64,000 bases of DNA, from assembly GCF_000719285.1 (NCBI RefSeq), contig NZ_JOFS01000005.1:310001-374000 (forward strand). Direction: 5' to 3'. The notes below the pieces were generated by a model. It did not search any database. It was not told where the DNA came from and saw only the letters and a list, made by a program, of their open reading frames with translations. Made by a program: the position numbers and the translations under genes. Below are positions 18,025-25,912 of this stretch, in pieces. How positions within the stretch are numbered: position 1 is the first letter of the stretch; each line of letters opens with the position of its first letter. The DNA comes from Streptomyces bicolor (lineage in GTDB: Bacteria > Actinomycetota > Actinomycetes > Streptomycetales > Streptomycetaceae).

Positions 18025-18569
18025 CCTCCGGGCTGCTCGCCGTCGTCGACATGCAGCGCGTCTTCGCCGACCCCGACAGCCCATGGGCCGCCCCTCGATA
18101 CGCCGAGGCGGCGGCGGGCATACGGCGTCTGCTGCCGGCCTTCGGCGACCGGGTGACGTTCACCCGTTTCGTGGCCCCCGAGGAACCCGAAGGCGCCTGG
18201 CGGGCGTACTACGAGCAGTGGCCCTTCGCCCTGCAGCCTCCGGACGCCCGACTCTGGCAGCTGACGGACGAGTTCGCCTCCCACGCGCGGCACGTGCTGG
18301 ACACCACCACCTTCGGCAAATGGACCCCGGAACTGGCCCGACGCGCCACCTCGGAAGGCCGCCTGGTCCTGGCCGGCGTCAGCACCGACTGCTGTGTCCT
18401 GTCGACCGCCCTGGCGGCCGCCGACGCGGGCGTCGAGGTGCTGGTCGTCGCCGACGCCTGCGCGGGCGCGGACGACGACACGCACACGAAGGCGCTGCAG
18501 GTGATGGACCTGTACCGGCCGTTGATCCGGGTGACGACGGTCGCCGAGTTGCTGGTGGAGAGGCCGTAG
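18021..18569 (+). CDS. Isochorismatase-like cysteine hydrolase
   Basis: A 182-residue protein of the isochorismatase fold. The catalytic triad is visible: Asp in LLAVVDMQRVF, Lys in TTTFGKWTPEL and Cys in LAGVSTDCCVLSTAL. It starts within the stop of the NCS1 permease gene (ATGA), so the transported compound is its likely substrate: an amide or ureide such as an N-carbamoyl compound. Isochorismate itself is unlikely as there are no siderophore genes in this operon. Confidence 0.88.
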   Translation: MTSGLLAVVDMQRVFADPDSPWAAPRYAEAAAGIRRLLPAFGDRVTFTRFVAPEEPEGAWRAYYEQWPFALQPPDARLWQLTDEFASHARHVLDTTTFGKWTPELARRATSEGRLVLAGVSTDCCVLSTALAAADAGVEVLVVADACAGADDDTHTKALQVMDLYRPLIRVTTVAELLVERP

Positions 18570-18822
18570 TCACGGCTCCGACGTCTCGGACTCCAGCGAC
18601 GACCGGGTCGCCGTGCCGTAGACGCCCGACTCGTCCGTGAGGACGACGCGGGTGAGCTGGTAGGTGCGTACGGCGCTCTCGGATCGAAGTCCTCCGCGGC
18701 AGCCGCCTCCGCCGTGCGCGTCTCGCGACGGGCGTCGGACGCGAGTCGGCCGCAGGAGCAGGCCGGTGTCCCGTCCGTTGCCCGGGGCGTGCCGCACTCG
18801 GGGCAGACGGGGCCGGAACGAG
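18570..18822 (-). pseudogene. Collapsed peptidoglycan-binding protein gene (N- and C-terminal pieces only)
   Basis: One frame encodes a zinc-ribbon start, VCPECGTPRATDGTPACSCG, then RLASDARRETRTAEAAAAEDF. Around 18690-18700 the coding signal switches frame to VRTYQLTRVVL and ends SGVYGTATRSSLESETSEP, the typical end of a PG_binding_1 domain. These look like the two ends of a single zinc-ribbon/peptidoglycan-binding protein with the middle deleted. There is no start codon in the first frame before the neighbouring gene. No function is expected. Confidence 0.6.
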
Positions 18823-18831
18823 CCGCCCGGG

Positions 18832-20169
18832 CTACGCGGAGCGGCGCGGCGTCCCCGTGCCGGGCCGGTCGAGGTGGGCGGTGAACCAGTCCCGGGCCAG
18901 TTCGGCGACGGTGGTGAGGGTGCCGGGTTCCTCGAAGAGGTGGGTGGCGCCCGGGACGACCGCGATCCGGTGCTCGCAGTGCATCCGGTCGGCGGCCAGG
19001 CGGTTGAGGCTGAGTACCTGGGTGTCGCGGCTGCCGACGATGAGCAGGGTCGGCGCCCGCAGGCGGGTCAGCGCGGCCGGGGTCGCCAGATCGGGTCGGC
19101 CACCGCGGGAGACGACCGAGCGGATGCCGGAGCCGGACAGGGCGGCGGCCTCCAGCGCGGCGGCGGCTCCGGTGCTGGCGCCGAAGTAGGCGACGGGCAG
19201 GCCGGTTTGCTCGTGCAGCCACACGGACGCGGCGTGCAGGCGCCGGGCCAGCAGCAGGATGTCGAAGACGTTGTGCCGGTCGTGCGCCTCGTCGTCGGTG
19301 AGGAGGTCGAGCAGCAGGGTGGCCAGGCCCGCGCGGTTGAGGGCGGTGGCGACGTACTGGTTGCGCGGGCTGTGCCGGCTGCTGCCGCTGCCGTGCGCGA
19401 ACGCCACGGCCGCCGGCGCCCCCTCCGGCACCACCAGACGAGCGCCGACCCGCGCGCCCGCGGCCGGGACCAGCACCTCGCGGTCTGACGGCGACGCGGC
19501 TGGTGAGGGCGGCGCCGTGGGCGGGCGCGGCACGGCTTGGGCCGCCTGCGCGAGCACGGCGGTGACCTCGGCGTCCGTGACCTGGCCGAAGTCCCGGTAC
19601 CACGCACCCACCGAGCCGAGGACCCGGTGCGCGTGCGGGCACACCACATCGTCGGCCACGCGCCGCAGCCGGGCGACGCTGTGGGCCGCCCCGACCGGCA
19701 CCGCGAGGACGATCCGGGCCGCGCCCTGACCTCGTACGACCCGGCAGGCCGCCTCGGCCGTGGCCCCGGTGGCGAGTCCGTCGTCCACGACGAGCGCCGT
19801 GCGCCCGGCCACCGGCAGCGCGGACCGCTCCCCTCGGTACCTGCGCACACGCCGTTCCAGCTCGCCCCGCTCGGTCTCCTCCACGGCATCGCGCTCACGG
19901 GCCCGCAGTCCGGCCGTGTCGATCACGTCCTGGTTGAGGACCCGCACCCCGTGCTCGCCGATCGCCCCGAAGCCCCACTCCGGCTGCCCGGGCACGCCCA
20001 GCTTGCGCACCACCAGCACATCCAGCGGGGCACCGAGACTCCGGGCCACCTCGGCCGCCACGGGCACGCCGCCCCGAGGCAGCCCCAGCACGACGACATC
20101 CTGACCGCGCAGCTCCTCCAGCCCCTCGGCCAGCAGCCGCCCGGCCGCCCTGCGGTCGTCGTAACGCAT
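18832..20169 (-). CDS. Phosphoribosyltransferase/dienelactone-hydrolase fusion
   Basis: A 445-residue two-domain protein. Residues 1-215 form a type I phosphoribosyltransferase domain, with the PRPP loop ALVVDDGLATGATAEAA at about 126-142. Residues 225-440 form an alpha/beta hydrolase of the dienelactone hydrolase type with the nucleophile elbow GASTGAAAA. A GGGAGG site sits 6 bases before the ATG. Stand-alone versions of both domains exist and the fused form recurs in actinobacteria, often among stress-related genes. The reaction is unknown; the fusion implies linked substrates or mere co-localisation. Confidence 0.85.
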   Translation of the reverse strand: MRYDDRRAAGRLLAEGLEELRGQDVVVLGLPRGGVPVAAEVARSLGAPLDVLVVRKLGVPGQPEWGFGAIGEHGVRVLNQDVIDTAGLRARERDAVEETERGELERRVRRYRGERSALPVAGRTALVVDDGLATGATAEAACRVVRGQGAARIVLAVPVGAAHSVARLRRVADDVVCPHAHRVLGSVGAWYRDFGQVTDAEVTAVLAQAAQAVPRPPTAPPSPAASPSDREVLVPAAGARVGARLVVPEGAPAAVAFAHGSGSSRHSPRNQYVATALNRAGLATLLLDLLTDDEAHDRHNVFDILLLARRLHAASVWLHEQTGLPVAYFGASTGAAAALEAAALSGSGIRSVVSRGGRPDLATPAALTRLRAPTLLIVGSRDTQVLSLNRLAADRMHCEHRIAVVPGATHLFEEPGTLTTVAELARDWFTAHLDRPGTGTPRRSA

Positions 20170-20413
20170 ACACCGCCTCCCGCGCCCACCAGGGCGGGAG
20201 CCTGTCCCGTCCTCTTCAGGCTACGACTGTTCGCCCCCGGCCGACGCCTTGTGCGCACCGCGCCCGGAGGGCACCGCCGATCACGGTCTCGCCCCCGCGC
20301 GCCCGGCACTTGGCGATATCCCGTCGGTACCCGGCGGCAGTTGCCGTGTTCAATCACTCGTATCGCGTCACGCATCACGGCACGAACGGACGGCCCACAC
20401 GTCAGGAGGCATC

Positions 20414-21655
20414 GTGATCGCCGCTCCCGAGCCCGGTCTCACCGAACGCGACATCATCGAACGCGCCGTGAACCTGCGGCCCGTACTGCTCGAACGCCAG
20501 CCGGAGACCGAACGGCTGACGCACTACCCCAAGGACACCCACGACGACTTCCTGCGGGCCGGCTTCTACCGGATCCTCCAGCCGCGCCGGTACGGCGGCT
20601 ACGAGTTCGGACTGCCCACCTTCTACCGCGTGGTCACCGAGATCGCCCGCGGCTGCCCCTCCACCGGCTGGGCCCTGTCTCTCACCGCCGCCCACGTCCT
20701 CCAGGTCGCCACACTCTTCGAGGAGCGGGCACAGGACGAGATCTTCGGCACCGACGGCGACTTCCGGGCCGCGTCCACGGTCGCGCCCATCGGCGTCGCG
20801 CAGCCCGACGGCGACGGCCATGTCGTGCTCGACGGCACCTGGCCGTACTCCTCCGGCGCCCCGTACTCCACCCACTACGTCGGCCAGACGCTGCGCGCCC
20901 CCGACCGTCCCGGAGGCCCGCCGGGGCCGCCGGTCCTCTTCGTCGCCCCGCGCTCGGTGTGGACGGTGCTCGACGACTGGCACGGCGTTCTCGGCCTGCG
21001 CGGCAGCGGCTCCAACAGCATCCATATGGAACAGGCCCGTATCCCCGCCTACCTCACCTGCGAGGCGAGCCTGCTCGATCTGCCCGTCGAGGGCGGCAGC
21101 GTCGGCTCCGAGCTGCACGGCAACCCGATGTACGCCGGTCGCGCGCCGAGCTTCTTCCACGGCGAGCTGGCCGCCATCATGATCGGCACCGCTCACGCCG
21201 CCGCCGACGAGTACGCCCGTGCCGTCGCAGACCGCCCCCTCGTCCTCGAACCCGACCGCACCCGCGCCGAACTCCACGACTACCAGCGACACCTCGGCGA
21301 GGCCCTCGGCGTGATCCACACGGCCGAGGCGGCGCTGCGGCACACCGCGGAGGAGTGGATGGAGACCTGCCGCCGCAACGCCACCGGCGAGGCCCCGTTC
21401 ACCATCGCCGAGGACAACCGACTCGCCCTCATGTTCCTGAACGCGGGCCGTATGACCTGGGACGTCCTGCAGAACATCCTCTTCCGCACGGCCGGCTCCC
21501 GGCACGCGCGCGACGGCGAGCGGATGCAGCGCTACTTCCGGGACGCGGCCACGTACTGGACCCATGTGGGCCCCAGCATGGCCGAGCCCCTCGCCCGCCG
21601 GGTCGGCTGCGACCGCCTGGGCCTGCCGTCCGACAACATTCCGTTGATCCCCTGA
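20414..21655 (+). CDS. Acyl-CoA dehydrogenase-fold flavin monooxygenase (HsaA/HpaB-like)
   Basis: A 413-residue protein. The GTG at 20414 has a perfect AGGAGG 4 bases upstream; longer readings lack a site. The fold is acyl-CoA dehydrogenase: helical N-terminus (DFLRAGFYRILQPRRYGGYE), a central beta domain (DGHVVLDGTWPYSSGAPYSTH, VLGLRGSGSNSI) and a C-terminal helical bundle. The lack of the catalytic Glu context and the GTWPYSSG motif point to two-component group D flavin monooxygenases such as HsaA, which need a separate flavin reductase not seen here. The substrate is probably a phenol or related aromatic. The 3' end lies inside an 8-bp tandem repeat array. Confidence 0.82.
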   Translation: MIAAPEPGLTERDIIERAVNLRPVLLERQPETERLTHYPKDTHDDFLRAGFYRILQPRRYGGYEFGLPTFYRVVTEIARGCPSTGWALSLTAAHVLQVATLFEERAQDEIFGTDGDFRAASTVAPIGVAQPDGDGHVVLDGTWPYSSGAPYSTHYVGQTLRAPDRPGGPPGPPVLFVAPRSVWTVLDDWHGVLGLRGSGSNSIHMEQARIPAYLTCEASLLDLPVEGGSVGSELHGNPMYAGRAPSFFHGELAAIMIGTAHAAADEYARAVADRPLVLEPDRTRAELHDYQRHLGEALGVIHTAEAALRHTAEEWMETCRRNATGEAPFTIAEDNRLALMFLNAGRMTWDVLQNILFRTAGSRHARDGERMQRYFRDAATYWTHVGPSMAEPLARRVGCDRLGLPSDNIPLIP

Positions 21656-21708
21656 TCCCCTGATCCCCTGATCCCCTGATCCCCGGATCCCCCGATCCCC
21701 CGATCCCC
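21645..21708. repeat. 8-bp tandem repeat (TGATCCCC), eight units
   Basis: Five exact TGATCCCC units (21645-21684) are followed by three variants (GGATCCCC, CGATCCCC, CGATCCCC). The first unit encodes the last residues of the flavin monooxygenase and the second supplies its TGA stop. This is a candidate slipped-strand locus. Because the unit is not a multiple of three, copy changes before the stop would matter, but later units are non-coding. Confidence 0.95.
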
Positions 21709-21828
21709 GATCACTTGAGAACGATCTTCCGACCACCCGGCCGATCCTCTGGACAGCAACAGGAATGCTCCGGTCCGGATGGGGTACGCGAGCAGGGCCG
21801 TACGACCGCCGCTACCAGGGGATCCGCC

Positions 21829-22230
21829 ATGCACACACCCGCGAACGACTACTCCGCCACTCCGGCTCGCCGGGCGCTGGACGCGCTGGCGGAGAACACG
21901 GAGGACAGCGCGGCGATGGACAAGCTCGCGAGCAGCGAGGTCCTTGTTCCCGTGCCCGACGACGCCCGCGAGGAGGACTCCACCGACCCCGCGACCGTGG
22001 CGCTGCCGGTCATGGAGCAGCCGGGCGGCGACCCGACCGTCCCGGTGTTCACCTCCGAGCCCGCGATGGCCGCACTACTGCCCTTCGTCTCCCAGTACCG
22101 CCTGGTCCCACTGGGCGCACTCGCCTCGCAGTGGCCGTCCGAGGACCTGGCCCTCACCATAGACGCCGGCTCGCCGCACCCCCTCACGCTGACCTCGGAG
22201 GGCGTACGGACCCTGCTGGCACGGCCGTAG
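21829..22230 (+). CDS. SseB-family protein
   Basis: A 133-residue acidic cytoplasmic protein. The C-terminal part LPVMEQPGGDPTVPVFTSEP, then FVSQYRLVPLGALASQWP and a final LTLTSEGVRTLLARP fit the SseB N-terminal domain (PF07179), common as small proteins in Streptomyces. The ATG at 21829 follows AGGGGA; an in-frame ATG at 21715 would extend the protein into the intergenic repeat region without a ribosome site. The molecular role of actinobacterial SseB proteins is not established. Confidence 0.75.
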   Translation: MHTPANDYSATPARRALDALAENTEDSAAMDKLASSEVLVPVPDDAREEDSTDPATVALPVMEQPGGDPTVPVFTSEPAMAALLPFVSQYRLVPLGALASQWPSEDLALTIDAGSPHPLTLTSEGVRTLLARP

Positions 22231-22404
22231 CGCCCCGGGACGCGTCCCCCGCTCACAGCGCCTTTCCGGAATTGAGGATCCCCGCGGATCGAACGCGCCC
22301 GTTGACCGCCGCCGACCCGGCTCGGTGAAGGTCGGCCGGAAGTGCTCCCCGCCGCAGGGTGGTTCGGACGTATGGAGAGGGAAGATCCCACCGGGAGGGC
22401 CGAC

Positions 22405-23277
22405 GTGAAGGGGTGGGGGGGCGTCTTGAGGGTCGTCCTGCTCGGTACCGCCGACAGAGGCGGTTTCCCACGGTGGAACTGCGCCTGCCCGCGGTGCGCC
22501 GCCGCCCGTGACGGCAAGCTGCCCGCCCGCACCCCGGAGTGCGCGGCCGTCACCGGCAACTCCCGGGACTGGTGGCTGCTGAACACCTCGCCGGACATCC
22601 GCGCCCAGCTCACCGCCGCCTCCGCCCTGTGGCCCGGCGCCCGGCACACTCCGGTGCGCGGCGTCCTGCTGACCGACGGCGAAGCCGATCATCTGGCCGG
22701 CCTGGCCGTGCTGCGCGAGGCCGCGGGCCTGAAGACGTACGCCGCCCCCGAGGCGCTCGGCGCCCTGGGCCCGGCACAGGTGGCCCTCGACCGGCACGCC
22801 CCGTGGGAGTGGGCGGACAGCCTGACCGAGGGCGGTTTCGTGCTGGCCGGCGGCTTGGTCGTCACGGCGCACCCCGTCATGGGGGAGCCGCCGGCATACG
22901 TGCCGGGCCGGGCGAGGGACGGCCGCTTGGTGACTGCCTACCGGATCGAGGACCTGGCCACTGGGGGCGTCCTGGTGTACGCACCCCGCGTGCGGACCTG
23001 GACCCCGATGCTGGACGACCTCGTCGCGGAGGCGGACTGCGTCGTACTGGACGGCACCCACTTCGCGGCGGACGAAGCGGCGCGGGCGGGGCGGCACCTG
23101 CCCGTCTCGGGGTCCGCAGGCAGCCTCACCGCCCTGACCCGCCATCCGCACGCCCGCCGGATCTACACCCACCTGGCCGACACGAATCCTCTGCTCGACC
23201 CCGGCTCGGCGGCTCGCGCACAGGTGTCGGAGGCGGGCGTCGAAGTCCTCCCGGACGGGGCGGAGTTCGTGCTCTAG
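22405..23277 (+). CDS. PqqB-like metallo-beta-lactamase-fold protein
   Basis: A 290-residue MBL-fold protein. It opens with the PqqB-type segment RVVLLGTADRGGFPRWNCAC, then CPRCAAARDG with a CxCxxC arrangement. The metal motif is changed: LTDGEADHLAGL in place of the usual HxHxDH, and later DGTHFAADE and SAGSLTAL match PqqB. PqqB works in pyrroloquinoline quinone synthesis, but no pqqA/C/D/E genes are nearby, so this may be an orphan or serve another peptide-derived product. GTG 22405 is chosen for the GGGAGG site in front. Confidence 0.78.
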   Translation: MKGWGGVLRVVLLGTADRGGFPRWNCACPRCAAARDGKLPARTPECAAVTGNSRDWWLLNTSPDIRAQLTAASALWPGARHTPVRGVLLTDGEADHLAGLAVLREAAGLKTYAAPEALGALGPAQVALDRHAPWEWADSLTEGGFVLAGGLVVTAHPVMGEPPAYVPGRARDGRLVTAYRIEDLATGGVLVYAPRVRTWTPMLDDLVAEADCVVLDGTHFAADEAARAGRHLPVSGSAGSLTALTRHPHARRIYTHLADTNPLLDPGSAARAQVSEAGVEVLPDGAEFVL

Positions 23278-23338
23278 CCGCGCTAGCCGCTAGCCGCTAG
23301 CCGTCAGCCGCCAACCGCCCGGCCTCCCGCTCACCGCG

Positions 23339-23728
23339 TCAGGCGCCCAGCGTCCGGGCCAGCGCGTCGCGCTGCAGCGGCAGGACCTCGGCGTGCAGGT
23401 CACGGCCCTTGCGGGTGAGCGTGACGTACACCCCGCGCCGGTCCTCCGCACAGATGGAACGCTCCACCAGGCCGTCCTTCTCCAGCCGGCCGATGAGCCG
23501 GGACAGGGCGCTCTGGCTGAGGTGGACCCGCCCCACGAGGTTCTGCACCCGGCACTGATCGCCCTCCTGGGGCGTGGCGGACGCGAGGATGTCGAGCACC
23601 TCGAAGTCGCTCGCGCCCAGCCCGTGCGGGTGCAGCACGCGGTCGATCTCGTTCATGGTGCGTGCGTGCACCGACAGGATGTCCCGCCACCGTTCTTCGA
23701 GCCCCGCGTCGGCCGTCTTCGCTGCCAT
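23339..23728 (-). CDS. MarR-family transcriptional regulator
   Basis: A 129-residue winged-helix protein. The core VHLSQSALSRLIGRLEKDGLV and RSICAEDRRGVYVTLTRKGRD are the MarR recognition helix and wing. The start is ATG 23728; there is no convincing ribosome site, so translation may be leaderless or weak. Upstream the sequence TTGCACA occurs twice on the minus strand, at about 23763 and 23780, and may be the operator. It converges with the pqqB-like gene. Confidence 0.9.
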   Translation of the reverse strand: MAAKTADAGLEERWRDILSVHARTMNEIDRVLHPHGLGASDFEVLDILASATPQEGDQCRVQNLVGRVHLSQSALSRLIGRLEKDGLVERSICAEDRRGVYVTLTRKGRDLHAEVLPLQRDALARTLGA

Positions 23729-23829
23729 ACCGGCACGGTAGCACCGATTCGGCCATTCATTGAGTGTGCAACTAGTGCATGTGCAAGCGCAGACCCGCGA
23801 CCGAGCCCCGAGTCGCCGACAGGACGGGC

Positions 23830-23900
23830 TCAGGCAGCCGCATCCTGCAGGATCCAGACGAGATTGCCGCCGGCGTCCTTGGCGCACTCCTCGGTGCAAC
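23830..23900 (-). pseudogene. Possible C-terminal remnant of a VOC (glyoxalase-fold) protein
   Basis: In one minus-strand frame about 23 codons read CTEECAKDAGGNLVWILQD and then stop. The DxxGNxxWxLQD pattern is typical of the end of glyoxalase/bleomycin-resistance-fold proteins. Nothing upstream in the 75 bp before the LacI-type gene extends it. The rest of the 247-bp gap (23729-23975) holds only the MarR upstream region. Low confidence because the piece is so short. Confidence 0.35.
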
Positions 23901-23975
23901 CGGCCGATCGCGGCCCCAGGGCCCGCCCCCGGCCGGATCGCCGTGCGGCGTGCCCCAAGCGGTCCGCTCACGCCC

Positions 23976-25007
23976 TTACGCCGACTCCCGCCTCACCAGC
24001 TCCGTAGGCAGGATCACCGCCGCCGGGTCCTCACCGCCGATCTGCGCCAGCAGCACCCGCACCATCTCCGCGCTGATCCGATCCCAGGGCTGCCGGATCG
24101 TGGTGAGCTCGGGGCGGGCGGACAGCGCGGCGGGGGAGTCGTCGAAGCCGCCGACCGCGACGTCCTGCGGTACCCGGCGCCCGCTCCGCTCCAAGGCCGT
24201 CAGCACGCCCTGCGCCATCAGGTCGGACGCGACGAACACCGCGTCCACGTCCGGCGCCTGCGCCAGCAACCGCTCGGCGCCCGCCTCACCGCTGGCCCGG
24301 CTGTAGTCGCCGGACACGATGAGCCGATCGTCGATCTCGATGCCCGCCTCGGTGAGCACCTCCTTGTAGCCGGCCAGCCGCTCCACACCGCCCGGGGTGT
24401 CCAGCGGACCGGTGACCACGCCGATGCGACGACGGCCGACGGACAGCAGATGGCGCACCATGTCCCGGGCGCCGTCCCGGTCGTCCGCCGCCACGTAACT
24501 GACCTTGGAACCGAGCCCGATCGGCTTGCCGCATGCCACCAGCGGCACACCAGCCTCACGCAGCTCCTCGGCCACCGGATCACCGGAGTGGCTGGACACC
24601 AGCAGCACCCCGTCCACGTGCCCGGCGGTGATGTACCGCGTTATGCGCCGCCGTTCGTCCTTCGTGCCCGCCAGCATCAGCAGCAGCGGGATGTCGTGCG
24701 CGGCCAGCGCCTGGGTGCAACCACGTAGCAGGACGTTGAAGTTGGGGTCCTCGAAGAACTTCTCCTGCGGCTCGGTCAGCAGGAAGCCGATCGAGTCCGA
24801 ACGCCCGGTGATCAGCGAACGGGCATGCCGGTTGACGACGTAACCCGTCTTGCGGATCGCCGCGTTGACCGCCTCCTGCGCGGCCGGGCTGACGTAGTGC
24901 CCGCCGTTGAGCACGCGCGAGACCGTGCCCCGTGAGACTCCGGCCTCGCGCGCCACGTCGTGGATCGTCGGCGGTCTGCGTCGGCCCCCCGTGTTGCTCA
25001 TGGTCAT
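23976..25007 (-). CDS. LacI-family regulator of the galactan locus
   Basis: A 343-residue repressor. Residues about 12-60 form the LacI HTH (TIHDVAREAGVSRGTVSRVL) with the hinge, and about 70-340 the sugar-binding domain. ATG 25007 overlaps the stop of the permease gene (ATGA) and has CCGGAG upstream. It is the last gene of the binding-protein/permease/permease operon, so it probably represses that operon and the divergent GH42 and GH53 genes, using the palindrome at 28211-28226. The inducer is likely galactose or galacto-oligosaccharides. Confidence 0.92.
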   Translation of the reverse strand: MTMSNTGGRRRPPTIHDVAREAGVSRGTVSRVLNGGHYVSPAAQEAVNAAIRKTGYVVNRHARSLITGRSDSIGFLLTEPQEKFFEDPNFNVLLRGCTQALAAHDIPLLLMLAGTKDERRRITRYITAGHVDGVLLVSSHSGDPVAEELREAGVPLVACGKPIGLGSKVSYVAADDRDGARDMVRHLLSVGRRRIGVVTGPLDTPGGVERLAGYKEVLTEAGIEIDDRLIVSGDYSRASGEAGAERLLAQAPDVDAVFVASDLMAQGVLTALERSGRRVPQDVAVGGFDDSPAALSARPELTTIRQPWDRISAEMVRVLLAQIGGEDPAAVILPTELVRRESA

Positions 25008-25912
25008 GACTTTACGGCTCCGGAGAGCAGATCGAGGCTCCAGAACCGCTGGACGACCAGGAAGAGCGCCACCAGCGGAAGAACCGCGAGGAACGCGCCG
25101 GTGATCACCAGGGTGTACAGCGCGGGCGTGTTGGCGCCCTGCTCGAGGAGCGTGTACAGACCCAGCGTGATCGGGAACCTCTCGTCGTCGCTGAGCATGA
25201 TGTACGGCAGCAGGAAGTTGTTCCAGATCGCCACGAACTGGAACAGGAACACCGTCACCATGCCCGGCACCATCATCGGCAGCGCGACCCGCGTGAAGAT
25301 CCGCCACTCGCTCGCCCCGTCCATCCGCCCGGCCTCGACCACGTCGGTGGGGACGGCCGCCGCAGCGTAGATCCGTGAGAGGTAGACGCCGTACGGCGAG
25401 AGGATCTGCGGCAGCAGCACGGACAGGTACGAGTCCGTCAGGTCGGCCTTCGCCAGGAGCAGGTACTGCGGGATGGCCAGGATCACCGGCGGCATCAGCA
25501 CACCCGCCAGCAGGACGTTGAAGATCGCCTCGCGGCCGCGGAAGCGGTAGATCGCCAACGCATAGCCGCTGAACGCCGACACACACGTCGACAGCAGGGC
25601 GCCGAGACCGGCGTACAGGGCGGAGTTGCCCATCCACTGCCAGTACACGCCGTCCCGGTAGGCGCTCAGATCCGAGAAGTTGTCGGCGAATCCCGTGCCC
25701 GGCAGGAAGGTGAACGTGGAGAAGAGTTCACTGCCGGACTTCGTCGCCGCGATCACCACCCAGGCGACGGGCAGCAGGCAGTAGATCGCGCCCAGGAACA
25801 GGGTGACCGTCGGGATCAGCGCGATCCGGCGGCGCAGCGGCGGGCGGTTCTGGATGATGCTGGGCGTGGTGCCCGCGGCCGAATCGGCCTTACCGACGGC
25901 AAGAGAACTCAT
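25004..25912 (-). CDS. Sugar ABC transporter permease (MalG type)
   Basis: A 302-residue permease with six predicted membrane segments. The EAA loop reads EAGRMDGASEWRIFTRVALPMM, standard for carbohydrate (CUT1) permeases. It overlaps the preceding permease by 4 bp and the LacI gene by 4 bp. With its partner it should import galacto-oligosaccharides; as is usual in Streptomyces no dedicated ATPase gene is present, so a shared MsiK-type ATPase probably powers it. Confidence 0.92.
   Translation of the reverse strand: MSSLAVGKADSAAGTTPSIIQNRPPLRRRIALIPTVTLFLGAIYCLLPVAWVVIAATKSGSELFSTFTFLPGTGFADNFSDLSAYRDGVYWQWMGNSALYAGLGALLSTCVSAFSGYALAIYRFRGREAIFNVLLAGVLMPPVILAIPQYLLLAKADLTDSYLSVLLPQILSPYGVYLSRIYAAAAVPTDVVEAGRMDGASEWRIFTRVALPMMVPGMVTVFLFQFVAIWNNFLLPYIMLSDDERFPITLGLYTLLEQGANTPALYTLVITGAFLAVLPLVALFLVVQRFWSLDLLSGAVKS

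Noticed and set aside
23277..23325. GCTAGCC repeats after the PqqB-like gene as a terminator
   Set aside because: The repeats are direct rather than inverted and do not form a stable hairpin.
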